Source: Setaria digitata | Taxonomy: Eukaryota; Nematoda; Chromadorea; Rhabditida; Setariidae | Direction of reading: 5' to 3' | NCBI GenBank assembly: GCA_003640385.1 | Contig: RCAB01000002.1 | Location: 682,001-746,000, forward strand | Length of the DNA stretch: 64,000 bases | Part shown: one piece after another, positions 14,340-26,070 of the stretch | Numbering within the stretch: position 1 is the stretch's first letter | Layout: each line of letters begins with the position of its first letter | The notes under the pieces: generated by a model | Seen by the model: only the letters and a program-made list of their open reading frames with translations | What the model was told of the DNA's origin: nothing | Databases searched by the model: none | Made by a program: the position numbers and the translations under genes

Positions 14340-17300
14340 CGTTTTTTGGAATAATCGCAAGAATTTCACTTAACACATAGCCATAAATTAAAATTCCTGC
14401 AAAAAATTCTTTTTTTGTTTAAATTCTACTACTTTTTGAATAATTTTCGAGCTGCTCATTTCTGAATATTTTTTGCACCCGAGGAATATTTTTGAATTTC
14501 AAACTCTCTGCTCTGATACTGATGACATTACAAGCTAACTCAAAGATGGTAGGTGCAGTATAACTAGAACATCGATTTTTTGAGTTTATCCAATCACAAA
14601 GAATACTACATAAATTATCAAAAGCTTATCAGTTGGAAAAGAGAAATAATGTTGCATGACGATTCTCTTAAAATGGTTGAAATAGTTAAGCTTTTGCATT
14701 TAGAAGATAACCATTATCGATAAATTTCAGAATCTAAAACACTGGACATTTCTCGAGACACATGAAGACCGGAAAGCTCAAAAAAAATTAATAAAAAGGG
14801 ATAAATTTTGGAAACAAAAACTCAAATTGATTGGATGCCATTAATTCAATAAAATAGAATTTGTTGGAAAATTTGTAAATTGATGGAAAAGAAGAAAAAA
14901 ACTTTTTGATTAAGCGTAAGCGAATACAAACAAATAGCGAAACAAATTGAACACAGATATCCTATCGCAATGAAACTATTTCTGTCAAGCATCAGTGGGT
15001 CTTTTGCCCTCCACCCTCCACCTATTTCCAAAGGTTACGTATATTGCATTTTGATACAGAAACCTTCCTAGACCTTTAAACTAATTACAAATATTTTTGT
15101 CTTACCTAAAAAATGGGAAGAAGTCTGGATTTCAGCGCGTAAAAAGTATGATGGGGTAGAAGGTAGAAATTTGGGAGAATTTCTCATGTAAAACGGTAAA
15201 TAGCCTCTAACAACCTGAACAGATTTTTTTTTGTACATCACTTTTTGTGATTTTTATAATCAAATTGTTAGCAAACAGTTGTTGATCAAATTCAGTTTTC
15301 ATTTATACTGGATGAGGAGCTATTTAGATTCTTTCTAATTAAACACTTTACTAAACTGAAATTGCTTTTACACGTTTCAACAGGTGTTGAGAAATTTTTC
15401 TGCTAATTTGGATGTTAAAAAACACTACGAAACCTGTTTCGAAAAATCTGAAGCAAAGATATTCCACGAAACTTTTGCACCTACTTCTCTTTGATTTTTG
15501 CATAAGTTTAAGTTTTACATATCTTCTGTGATTTCTGGAAATATCGAAGACTATAAAATTAATTTATAATTATATTAAGCACAGCATACCTTCGGAGGAT
15601 TGCGAAGAGGGCTTATGCGCGACAGCTGTCGAAATAGCTTACTAGCACCTTCTGCTGATTAAGTAGCAGACAAAAAAGTCACCGGAAAGTTAAAAGTTTC
15701 AAAAGGGTTGCGAGAAATGTAAATGTGCTAGTGTCCAAAGGTCGTATTGCTGAAATTAATATAATGTTGTGACATCATCGTCCATAACTGATAAGATTTC
15801 TTTAAGAAATTTTGAGCAACCAAAAAGTCTTCCCGCCCAAATGAATTTTTTGGAGTGAAATTAAATTTTAAATGTATATAATACGCTCATAGAGTGATAA
15901 TACTTCATCCCAATTATTCCTTCAGTTCTTTTTTAAGATCGACTGATTAGTCTAGATTAATTAAACCATATAGAGTACATTCCAATTAGACTAGCAGTAT
16001 TCAAAAATCAAATATAATGAAAGTTCATTCTCAAAAGCTCAATAAGGAGATGTATGCGAATGTTCTTTGATAAATAACGATAGTCAGGCTAAAGAAGTGA
16101 AATGTTCATCAAACGCAATATCCTTTTTATCCGGAAAATTCGCAGATGCGTCCGACACACACCAGTTATCATACACCATCTGCACAGTAAACTTCTGGAT
16201 TAAAGAACGATCTTGTACTCCTACATTCTGACAATTTGTGATTACCAAATGTTTATTGTCATACCATTACAGAAATGGAAATTTTTTAATTAATTTAAAC
16301 ACAAGCAATCAGAAAATATTAAATGAGTTTTGACAAGGAAAGAAATGATGTATTCGTATCAAAGTGCCAAACTGATAATTATATCAAAAAAAATCAATGC
16401 TAACTGATAATGACAGCACGTTGCTGTATTATTTTCATTACTGCCTTGTAGTCTACGTATCTTCTTTCTTCGATAGAAGTGGCTTTTCAAGCGATCGACA
16501 ATTTAATGTTGTTCTTTCGAAAGCAAAATTTACGCAAAGAAAGAACGAAAAAGGAACGGAACAAAAGGTTTGAAAAAAGTCTTTAGAAACTTAAAATTAA
16601 AGACAAACTGTCAAAAATTGCACAGCTGGAATCTTTTGATAGGAACAGAAAGTAGGGAGTTTTTCAATCAAAACTTGCATGAATAAAGTAATAGATTGTG
16701 GAAATTTAAAATACAATTTCAAATGAACAGCCTGCAAGCATATTGCTTTGGACTGCAGAAACGAAAAGATGAATATAGACGTGATTTGGCGCATGAACCT
16801 CTGGAAATGAAGACAAGTGATAAAGTGAACCTCACCTAGAAATCTCGAATCTTTAATTTCTCATTGAAGTAAAGAACAAATCCGTTACGCTTTAGATGTC
16901 TTCGACTTTTCTGGTCAAAAAATTAAGAAGCAAAGCTTTAATAACATCTGTCATAAATTAACAATGATTCAACGCCTAATTAATTTCAACAATTTCTTCT
17001 TCTTCAGTTGTTTTTTGACTAAATGTTTAGTTATCAATTTATTGTTTATGAAGGAATATAGCTAATCTTCACTTCAATCTTACTTGTCTTTCAATATTCA
17101 CTCACTTAACAGTCAACTGAAATTACAGTTTTCTTCCAGTTTCTCTGCCGACTCAGTCGGAGAAAACAGTTATCAGTATTTTTCCAGTGAGAAAAAGATG
17201 ATCATAAAATCTGAAGGTAGAGGAGCATAATATGCAAAATATTGAAAAAATTAGAATAAAAAAAGAAGGAATTAGTGCCTGTTTACCGCTTGTTTTATGA

Positions 17301-18076
17301 TCATCTCAACAGTTCCCTATTATAAAATTATTGACAGCAAATACAAACGGTTGGAGCAATAAAAAAATTCCATTCCTTTTCAAAACCAAATTTCTCCGTC
17401 TTGCGTTGTCATAAAATTTCTGTTAGCTTAATGAACGAAACCATTATATAAATAATAATTCTGAGTACAACGATCATCAAACATCTGGATGGACAATTTC
17501 TTAATTAAAGGTCGTTACGTCATTGGAACACCTTCTTTTCCGTTCCCGTTGTTTTATTATTACTATCTCCATCTATGAAATTGTCTGTTTTAAAACTTTT
17601 TTTTTTTAAACAGAAAAATTTTTTTTGCTTTAAAACAAACACACCACTTGTAGATAAAATAAATTATCCAGCTAAGTCAGTTAAGTCACATGAAGCGTTT
17701 TATCGTTCTACTATCAAGTAAGTTGGTAAGTATATCAACTGCACCATACTTGGTATATGAATACGATTTACGCATAAGAGAGGATAAATTAAATGAGAGA
17801 CATACGGACAGCGCTGCAATCCGTAAAAATTCTGATTAGAAGGGAGCTGCTAGGTGAATGCTAAATTGGCATTGATTTCTAATTGAATCAAGTCAGATAG
17901 AATCGCTTATCAAATCTTCACTCAACTAAAGTTACAATAATTATTGAAAGAAACGTAGAGAAACTAACAGTTAGCTATTTCTAAGATCTTATTAACGGCT
18001 CACACATAGTATTCGATGAACAAAAGGTAATGAATGAAGTAACTAATTTAGAAATGTAATATAGCTGTTTAAAGTT
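14340..18076. other. Intergenic, upstream of nidogen
   Basis: No coding exon is convincing on either strand. The part next to 14340 should hold the nidogen promoter and 5' UTR. A short perfect hairpin, CCGACT-C-AGTCGG, sits at about 17147-17160. The rest is AT-rich with poly-A and poly-T runs and scattered short open frames. Confidence 0.5.
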
Positions 18077-18640
18077 TTAGCATACGGAGTGGGAATTAGC
18101 ATCTGTTGCTGCTGATAGTGATATCGCAGGTATAGTATGAGGTATAAGAGTGATGTGATGAGTCAGTTTAATAACGACATTGATAATAAGCTGCAAGAAA
18201 GAAGAGTAAATTCGGCACTTTATCTCGAAGTCACTTATTTCGTACCACCGCAAATGACGAAATGGGTAAAGTGGATGATGAATCGTGCGATGTATGTATG
18301 TCTGGAACTGCTGTTGTCCATTGGATTTTATATTCCACAATGTCTGCTATTTGGCTACGGTTCAGAGGTCAACTGCTCTTTGAGTATTGATGAATTATCT
18401 ATCATGCATCCACTCTTACTCTACCTTCAATCGCTTCATTACGTTCATTACCTGTCCCTCTGTTACTGCAACTACGACTGCTGGAACAGTTGGATAAGAA
18501 TCTTCTGGAATTCGAATTTTTATCTAAACAACCATCAAAATGAAAGAGAAATGCATGTCGAGCTTTGAATATGAAGCAGGTATTCATTCCCTTTCTCTTC
18601 GTAAGATGGATGAAACACAGAAGCTCACATATTCCTAACA
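18077..18640. other. Coding-like block of uncertain strand
   Basis: This block is richer in GC than its flanks and open on both strands. On the plus strand a 143-codon frame runs from 18137 to 18568, hydrophobic and rich in Tyr, Trp and Cys. On the minus strand an acceptor TTCCAG near 18515 opens a frame reading EDSYPTVPAVVVAVTEGQ, followed by a GTAATG donor, and a second open segment near 18350-18240 is Ser/Thr-rich. No family is recognised and no complete gene could be built. It could be one or two exons of an unknown minus-strand gene, a plus-strand orphan, or chance. Confidence 0.25.
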
Positions 18641-19709
18641 AATTCCATGGAATGAACCGTCACCCATATAATGCCAACTACTTATATTTGTAATATTTGT
18701 CTATCTCCCATAACACATATATTTACAGAATCATCGAGGTGACTGTACAAATTCCATTATGCGATTTAATTTCAGATGGTAAATACCGTGTCGAAATCCG
18801 AAATTCGTTAACTTCAAATCCTGATGGCCAGTTCTGACTGATTTTAATGATCTGGAAAGGCAGTAAAACTGGAAGGTTGAAGATATTAAAAGAAATATCT
18901 ATTTCAAATTACTCAATTCTATTAACAAGAAATCTTCGCAATCCTTCACGGAGCAAATGCCTCGAAAAAACCTAACCTTTTCAGTAATTAAAAAAGGAAA
19001 AAAACTACAGAATGAAAATAAAAAGTATGAAGTTAATTGGCAGGCGCTGGAAGATCCCAAATAGCTTGGAAAGTGATCAGAATTTTTTTATTGTTTGAAC
19101 AATACTTCTAACTAAAGCCGCTCACCCTAGCTCTCCCAATCATTATTTCGATTTAAAAAAAAAAAAAAAGCGGCCACATTTCCAAAATCTGTCCTAACCT
19201 TAATACTACGCTCCCTATCACGTATTTAAAAAAATTTCAAATATATAAATTTCTTATGTTCAGATATTAAAATCCAAGACCGAAAGAATTCTAAAACTGA
19301 CCGAACGAGAAAAAAATGATGTACAGGACTTGACCTCTTTTGAAGTATCTTTTGGTATTACTTAATTTTAATGACGGAAAAATATGAGAACATGAATCAT
19401 TTCAACAAGGACACAGAATTTAGTACAGTATCGATGAGAACATTTAGGTCGGGTCGAAATATCTACAAGCCTCTGAATAAATGAAATCCACATTTAAAAC
19501 TGACCCAATTGTGTTGAGTATCCCACCAAATTCTCCGGCTAAAAAACAAAAAAAAAAAGAAAAAATTAAATTTCCCAATCAAGAATGTACCTTTAGCATG
19601 AAATATAACTTCAACCTCATCACTCTTTAACAAGCAAATATGTATGGTGAGAAGTGCGTATGAGTATTTTTAATGAAAACTTAACGACAATATAATTTTA
19701 ATAAAACCA
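18641..19709. other. Spacer downstream of APC10
   Basis: The APC10 3' UTR should lie at the right-hand end. Poly-A and poly-T tracts are frequent. No gene is seen. Confidence 0.5.
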
Positions 19710-21392
19710 TCAGCGAATATTAGCAAACTGAGCAATGGTTTGAGATGTAAATTTTAGCGGAATATTGTTAATATTTGATCCAGCATTAATTAGTGTCTTT
19801 ATACCGGTGTCCAGCCGTGCTCGGGTTGGTCCAATTACACGCATTTGCCTAAAATAATTTAACTATACTTCTTGCTGCTTTTGACTTTTCAATTAACTTT
19901 CTTGATAATTTCACCACTGAAATAGAAAAACTTATTTTAAAATATATTACCATACGTGAAAGATATTCTGAAAAAACTATGTAGTCAGTATGAAAAAATA
20001 CACAAACTTTTCAAAGTTTTTTTTAAGTATATTTCAATCTTTCTTTGGTGTCATCGGATCTGATATAAGAAAGTGAAATAAGCAGTAAGAAAGCCGTAAT
20101 TTTTCAGAAAACACTGAAACTTCTCAGTAAAAAATTCTGATTAATTCCAAAATTTGGCACCAAGAACCAGTAAAGCACTCCCAAGTACCATATCTTATCC
20201 CTTACTGTCTAGCATAATATCTTGGGAATTAAATGAGGACATATTAATCACGAGCCACACCTTATATGAGTATCTCGACCATTCTGATGGTTCTGCACGA
20301 CTTGAAGCTGTAAGACAAAAGCTCGAGATGGAGCTCCATCAGCGTCACGTAAATCTATAACCTAAAAAATTCGAGAAACTCAGTCATCTCAACGGGCCAA
20401 TTTTTTTCAAGCAGAAGATTGAAGTTTAACTCAGGAAGAAAAAAGGAAATCTATCTTTAAAAAAGTTATTCAAATCAGAACATGGAAAAATTACCTGCCA
20501 ACCAACTGGTTCAGAAAATACAACTGTTAATCCTTCATCTACATCTAAAACTGATGAACCAAGCCGTACAACAACCCTTAAGAAAATAGTTAATAAAAAT
20601 TGAAGAAACATAAAATTTTAAACCTAGAATCTTCCTTAGTTTTTGAACATCTATTTTACGTTGAGATATATTTTGCATTCACATATTGCAAAGATAAGGT
20701 GTCATATTTATAAATCTTCATAATCAAAATATTTTAGGAGAATTTCAAGAACAAAAAGCTAGCGAACTTGTTTTCCAGTAAAGAACTTTAAACTTTCAAA
20801 TTATTAAATACTGCATTTTATTCTCACAGAGATGATACACTGATGATTATCAGAGTAAGTTTGAAAAAATAAACATACTTGCTGGGTGTGTAAGACTCAT
20901 CAGTTTTATAATCTAAATATAATAACAGGTAGGAAATATTTGTTTTCTTGCTAAATTCAATAGTGACCGTGTGAGGTTGCGGACCATCCGACTGCCAGTA
21001 CTGTTCTAAATCATCATCTAACAACTGCTGAATGCCAAAACCATCTGAAAATAAATGAATTCGAATAGACAAAAGTATCGATATTAGCCCACATACATTT
21101 CGGCCAAACTGAGAAAACAGATATCACTAAGTTTTCTGAGCAACTGAGAAAAAATTCCATACTTTTTAAAAATCTTCAATTTAATTTAGAGAACTCCAAA
21201 ATTGATAAACAAAAGCTTAAATAGTATCTTTCAAGGACCTGTTTTACAACTGGATAACGTCCAAAACGCTTGATTGGAAATGTCACGCACGTCGCCTACA
21301 TTATTCTTTGGTAAAGATGCAATCCATGGAGAAGCTATATTATCCTTCCTTGCTGCTTGATTCTCTAGTACATCATTCTCATCTACTTCCAT
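19710..21392 (-). CDS. apc-10: Anaphase-promoting complex subunit 10 (APC10/DOC1)
   Basis: APC10 works with the co-activator to bind D-box substrates and make the APC/C ubiquitin ligase processive. Five exons join in phase: 21239-21392, 20879-21044, 20495-20576, 20261-20361 and 19710-19848, giving 213 residues against about 185 in human. The DOC beta-jelly-roll is clear: FWTLSSCKT, then DDDLEQYWQSDGPQPH, then DYKTDESYTPSK, and NHQNGRDTHIR near the C-terminus. The protein ends in Ile-Arg, the IR tail by which APC10 docks on TPR subunits of the APC/C. The extra length is an acidic N-terminal extension plus a longer stretch before the tail. It lies 590 bp downstream of HOP2 on the same strand, so the two could be co-transcribed. 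Confidence 0.95.
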
Positions 21393-21982
21393 CTTGACAT
21401 CAGCTTAAATTGTAAAATGCATCTGAAGGCACAAAAAGCCATATATTCAAGACCATTAGACATCAGACTGCTGATGTTTTGTTCGGAATTAATCAGATTT
21501 ATGAATAGCAGCTATAACTGTCTATTTCTTAAAAAAAAAGTCATTTAGGAAATTAGAGCAACTAAATAATGCGAGGATAATTCATTCACTTCAAAAGCTA
21601 TAGGAGCACCACGTTATATTTTGGAAAAGTTACTCGAAAACGATGTATTTTAAACGGAAAATGTATGACGAAGGAAAAACCAAGATAAATATTTCTTTAA
21701 CAATCAAAAAAGTTTTATCGCATGCTATAGACATAAATAAAAACAGGGATAACAGAAAATAAAAGCCACATAAATATTTCAGTTCTTAGCAATATCGTAA
21801 AAGGTCGTAGAATAGGACGGTGAAAAAGTAAAATTAAAAATTAAATTAAAATTAAAACACATGAATGAATATGATTTTCATGACAAGTACTACACACAAA
21901 AATTGAAAGAGTGGAAAAATTTTCCTGATTATTCATTGCTCAGGATCATGCAATGAAACCTGGAATGCATGACAAAAGCATC

Positions 21983-23790
21983 TCAGAGTTTCATTTCGGA
22001 GGTAATTGTAGAAGAAGGCAAAAAGTCGAGTTCGAAGCCCATATCTTCCTGAAAGATTTTCCTTAATAGGATCCAGCCTCCGTTTCTCGATACACACCTT
22101 AATTTATATCCATATCTACAAAAGAGAACTATACTACGTTTAGTGGAAATCAGCTAATACTGAACCAGGGTAGAGAATTTTGCTGCCTCTTTTTTAAGTA
22201 TCAAAGAGACTATCATCTGTTTCACCGTTACTTCATTATGTCGCAATTCAAAACTTGATGAGTTCTCAGACTGATGCTGGGATTTAAGTTCTCAAATTAC
22301 TAAACCATTAGTTTACCATTAGCTTTTTCCGTGAAGTGTCAATATTTTCACATATTGTATCCACGATGCGTTCTGCAATTCGTTTCCGCTCCTTGTAATG
22401 TTTCATATAAAATTTTTCTTTCGCTATAAGTTCCGATTTCTTTCCTTTATTTGTTACTTCGTTCTTTGCATGAGCTTCCATATTAATTATACGCTCTTCA
22501 ATTTCTTTTATCTGGAAATCCAGAATTTGACATATTTATATCACCGATACAAAAGATTGATAATAATAGTCAGTTCAACCACAACACAGCAAATTCTATT
22601 TCATTCTAAAAAAAGCGTCTTTCCGGAATGTATCCTCAAAAGTTTGCTACCTGTGCTATAAGAGTCACTCGCAACATAGTCATTTCTTCAATGGTCAGTG
22701 CGCTTTCATATGCTTTCAGCTCTGTAAAAAGCAAAGTTTACCTCATGCCAATGAATAACAGAACTTTACATCATTTATATTATTCTTCAGGAAATCGTAA
22801 TAAAGGAATATACTGTATTCTATACTCTAAGAAAATAGCATTAACGCCAACACCTCAACGTTTTATTACAGCAAATATCAACATGAAAATTGCTGAGAAG
22901 CACAGTGACACTTGTCTGTGCAACGCACACGCCGGAAAAAACATATATTTTGCCTACTACATAACTTAATAACTTGAGACCCAACTGAATTGAAATTTAC
23001 CATTTTTTATAACTTTTATCTCGCTGCTGAGCTGATCCACTCTATTTTTCTTTTCGGCAATAGATTGGTTTATTACCTGAAGCTCCTCTTTGCCACATTT
23101 TTCAATTTTGCTCTAAAATAATTTCTTGTGAATTAAATGCTCTATATTTTCTCTATGGTACGGCTTTCTGAATCGATTTCTAACAAATTCTGAAAAAAAT
23201 CAAACATTACTTTCGACACTATGAACTTTTGATCTCGGTTTTATTTTAAAGATGAATACTGCTAAACCTGATTATAGAAGTAGATCTTCTGTTTCGAAAT
23301 AAGTTTCTCGCGTAGGATTCCCCGTTCCACCCCAATGTCCAAGCATCTGATTATTTGCTGAAATTAAATTTAACAGCATGAATCAGGACTACCATTCGAT
23401 TGTTTCTGCTTAAATAAATAAACAAAAAAAGATCTATAAAATAAGGAAGACTTTAAATAAGAAAGATTAACAAAGGAAAATTTACAAAATAATATACCTG
23501 CAGCTAAGTAAAGTCCAAAACTTCATATCTTACACAATTTTTAGAAAAATCCTATAAAATACTATAAAATGACTTAACTCACTGATTTGGGGTATTCTTG
23601 TCGCAAGTTGTTCCAAACATCAACAGCACTATATGGTCGATTCTGCTGGAGCATATAATTGCACACTAAATCTATTGCTGCAAGAGAATTTAGTATAAAA
23701 TTAAAAACTAACTTTAGAAAATCAAATGGGAAATTACAGCATAATTGGATAAATAAACTCACCAGTTTCATCCGGCTGATTTCTACTCAT
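21983..23790 (-). CDS. PSMC3IP: Homologous-pairing protein HOP2 (PSMC3IP)
   Basis: HOP2 pairs with MND1 and stimulates DMC1 and RAD51 strand invasion in meiosis. Seven exons join in phase: 23763-23790, 23583-23677, 23268-23357, 23001-23112, 22651-22721, 22317-22511 and 21983-22048. They give 218 residues, almost the human length. Residues 10-70 form the winged helix (YMLQQNRPYSAVDVWNNL; LREKLISKQKIYFYNQ). A charged coiled coil follows, with the family motif around SALTIEEM. The basic helix (FYMKHYKERKRIAERIVD) precedes a short acidic last exon, EDMGFELDFLPSS, that fits the family C-terminus. Every splice site is canonical and no stop interrupts the frame, so the gene looks functional. C. elegans lacks HOP2, MND1 and DMC1. 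Confidence 0.93.
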
Positions 23791-25189
23791 TGTACTGGAG
23801 TGGATGGCATTTGGTTTGAGAGTACTGTATGTCAATAATGTACGTATAAGTGCTAGAATTTATGATACGATTACATAATATTCTATATTAGACATCTTAT
23901 CTAGGACAGAGATGAGTAATTTAGCATTGTGAGCTTGTCCAGGCAGCACGAAACATTGACTCAAACTCAAAACCTCTGTGTACAAATCTTGTTTCTGCTG
24001 TGTGAGTCTATCTTCAATTCAGCACTCAATTCTCTCATTTAAAAGGATCAGTCTTGTAAAATGAACCAACGGTGAGCCTGATGAAATGCAAATCACAGAC
24101 AAACGCAAGATTGAAATCACAAGTCATTCTAGTAACAAAATAAGCAGATAATTCTTGTCTGTTGCTGGTAGTATATAAAACTCATTTTCCGAGTTGTCCC
24201 GAATGCCAGTTAATATTTTATCCCACTTATCGTCTTAGTTACTAAATAGCAGTAATCTCAACTACTAAATTTTCTATTAACTGCAGTATATCTGAAGTCT
24301 CCAAGCTATATCTAATATCCTAATGAACACAGAGTTCCTTTCAAAGACGTTGCTTTCAACAGTGTCATCATCAAAATTTTGAAAAAAAACAGGCGGAACA
24401 ATGGGTATATCATGGCCACGTTAAAAATTGTTCCACTGTCCAGGAATGTTAGGATTTGTTCTAATGGCGAGAAGTCCCTTTTTTAAAAGGATAAGTCCTT
24501 CAACACTGATATAATCTTACATTGTGTCAAGATCGGATCTAATATCAGTTTCCAGCAGCTGGAAATCTCGAATCCCTTAACGCAGCCAACCTGGAATTGA
24601 AGTATTTACGCATCAAAATTAGTAATATAAGTGATGAATGAACAAATCACCCATCAAAAAATGCTACTTTAGCAAGTTCCAGTTCGCAGTTAATCACTTG
24701 AATAATCAAGACATATGTCTACAATCAAACTTGTACTTGCAGTGGTTATTACACAGCTATTTGACAAGCCATTCCTAGGTCAGATCTACTTTTTTTATAA
24801 TCAAGAAACAATAAACAGAAGGGAGCGTATGGAGGGAGTCAGGGTAAGCATCGAGTACCCATTAGAATCTACCGACTACCCCGTAAAGCACATAATAACA
24901 GGAACAAATCTCTGTGCCACGAGGCAAACACCGAGATATAACACAGCGTGAACACCCACCTAACATTAAACACGTTAGCTTAAGCTTGCTCAAGGAAATT
25001 CCAGTTCGAACCCTGTTCAAACCGTACATCTTCCAGTCCGACTTACCAGCATACCAATAAAATAGAAATCTTTTCCCACACGAACATTTTAATTCCCTAG
25101 GTTTATTTCAATAACTCCTCTGAATATTCTCAAATCTTAATTATCCAAAACTCAAGCAAATTTTGGCTTAATAAGTTATGTAGCAAACT
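23791..25189. other. Intergenic between HOP2 and MPS1, left part
   Basis: No gene can be supported. A 78-codon plus-strand frame at 24715-24951 begins with a hydrophobic stretch (MSTIKLVLAVVITQLF) and could encode a small secreted peptide, but no splice signal or family supports it. The part nearest 23790 should hold the HOP2 promoter. Confidence 0.4.
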
Positions 25190-25377
25190 TTCACTTGTTG
25201 CAGGTACACCCATCTGATGTTTGCCGAATCCTGTGGCAATGAAAAACATATTTTCACTACATGTTACTAAATTGTGATTTGATGAGGACGAATGAAAAAA
25301 AAAATCAAAACTGATGTGTTCTCTAACATCATCATTCACAGCATTTTCTTTTGTTGAAATTTCAATACCTTCCTTTT
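25190..25377 (-). repeat. 188-bp dispersed repeat, copy A
   Basis: Read on the minus strand, this segment matches 40097-40285 on the plus strand with two substitutions seen across about 188 bp, and the match stops abruptly at both ends. Both copies keep the same open frame of about 62 codons, containing ATGFGKHQMGVPATSE. The two substitutions both change an amino acid (Lys/Gln and Glu/Lys). The flanks are unrelated and no terminal inverted repeat or clear target-site duplication is visible. It may be a piece of a mobile element or a recently copied exon. The family is not recognised. Confidence 0.85.
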
Positions 25378-26070
25378 GCCACAACACATTTATAAAGCTC
25401 AAGTAACAGTTATTAAAAAGTGATATGTACATGAAATGATAGCATTACATTACTGATAGGGACACATTATTCACTCACAATTAATTCAAGGAAAAATAAA
25501 TTTCTGAATGATTTCTTGCAAGGAATGGAGATCTGTTTCCGCTACATATCCTAAATTATTTTCAAAGTAAATCGAGTAAATAATTAGGAATTTATTTAGG
25601 ATTTAGAGTAAAAACTCTCACGAAGACGTTACCTGTACAGTGAGGAAAAATGTACAGCAAAAGAAGGAAACACTAATAATGTTATTACAAGTGAACAGCA
25701 AAAGAGTTGTTTAAAGAAGCAATTACACAATCACGGTATGTTGATAAAAACGATTGCTAAAAGCATAATCTTTAACACCAGCTTTCACAAAATCTCAGTA
25801 TTTATTCATAAATGGAGAGGGGAATAACGATGTAAAAAACTCATTGGTCCAAAAGCTTGAAGAAACTCTTGAACAGAATATGTAGAGTTTGAGAGATTAA
25901 ACTACTAATAAAACGACGAGATCACCGATCCCATGTGTTTAGGAATTTTATAATTTCAAAATTCATTTAGACCACCTTATTTTTATAATTAAAAAAAAAA
26001 AAATGAATACTAGACTTAGGACCCAAAAAAGCAACTCAATAGGTGGGAGAAAATGGAAATACGTTCATTT
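25378..26070. other. Spacer downstream of MPS1
   Basis: AT-rich sequence between repeat copy A and the MPS1 stop codon. It should contain the MPS1 3' UTR. No gene is seen. Confidence 0.5.

Noticed and set aside
17147..17160. Perfect 6-bp hairpin CCGACT-C-AGTCGG as a terminator or RNA gene
   Set aside because: Too short to support a function in a eukaryotic spacer. No flanking structure supports an RNA gene.
24990..25030. tRNA-like T-loop (CAGTTCGAACCCTG)
   Set aside because: The T stem does not pair properly and no D arm, anticodon arm or acceptor stem could be drawn around it on either strand.
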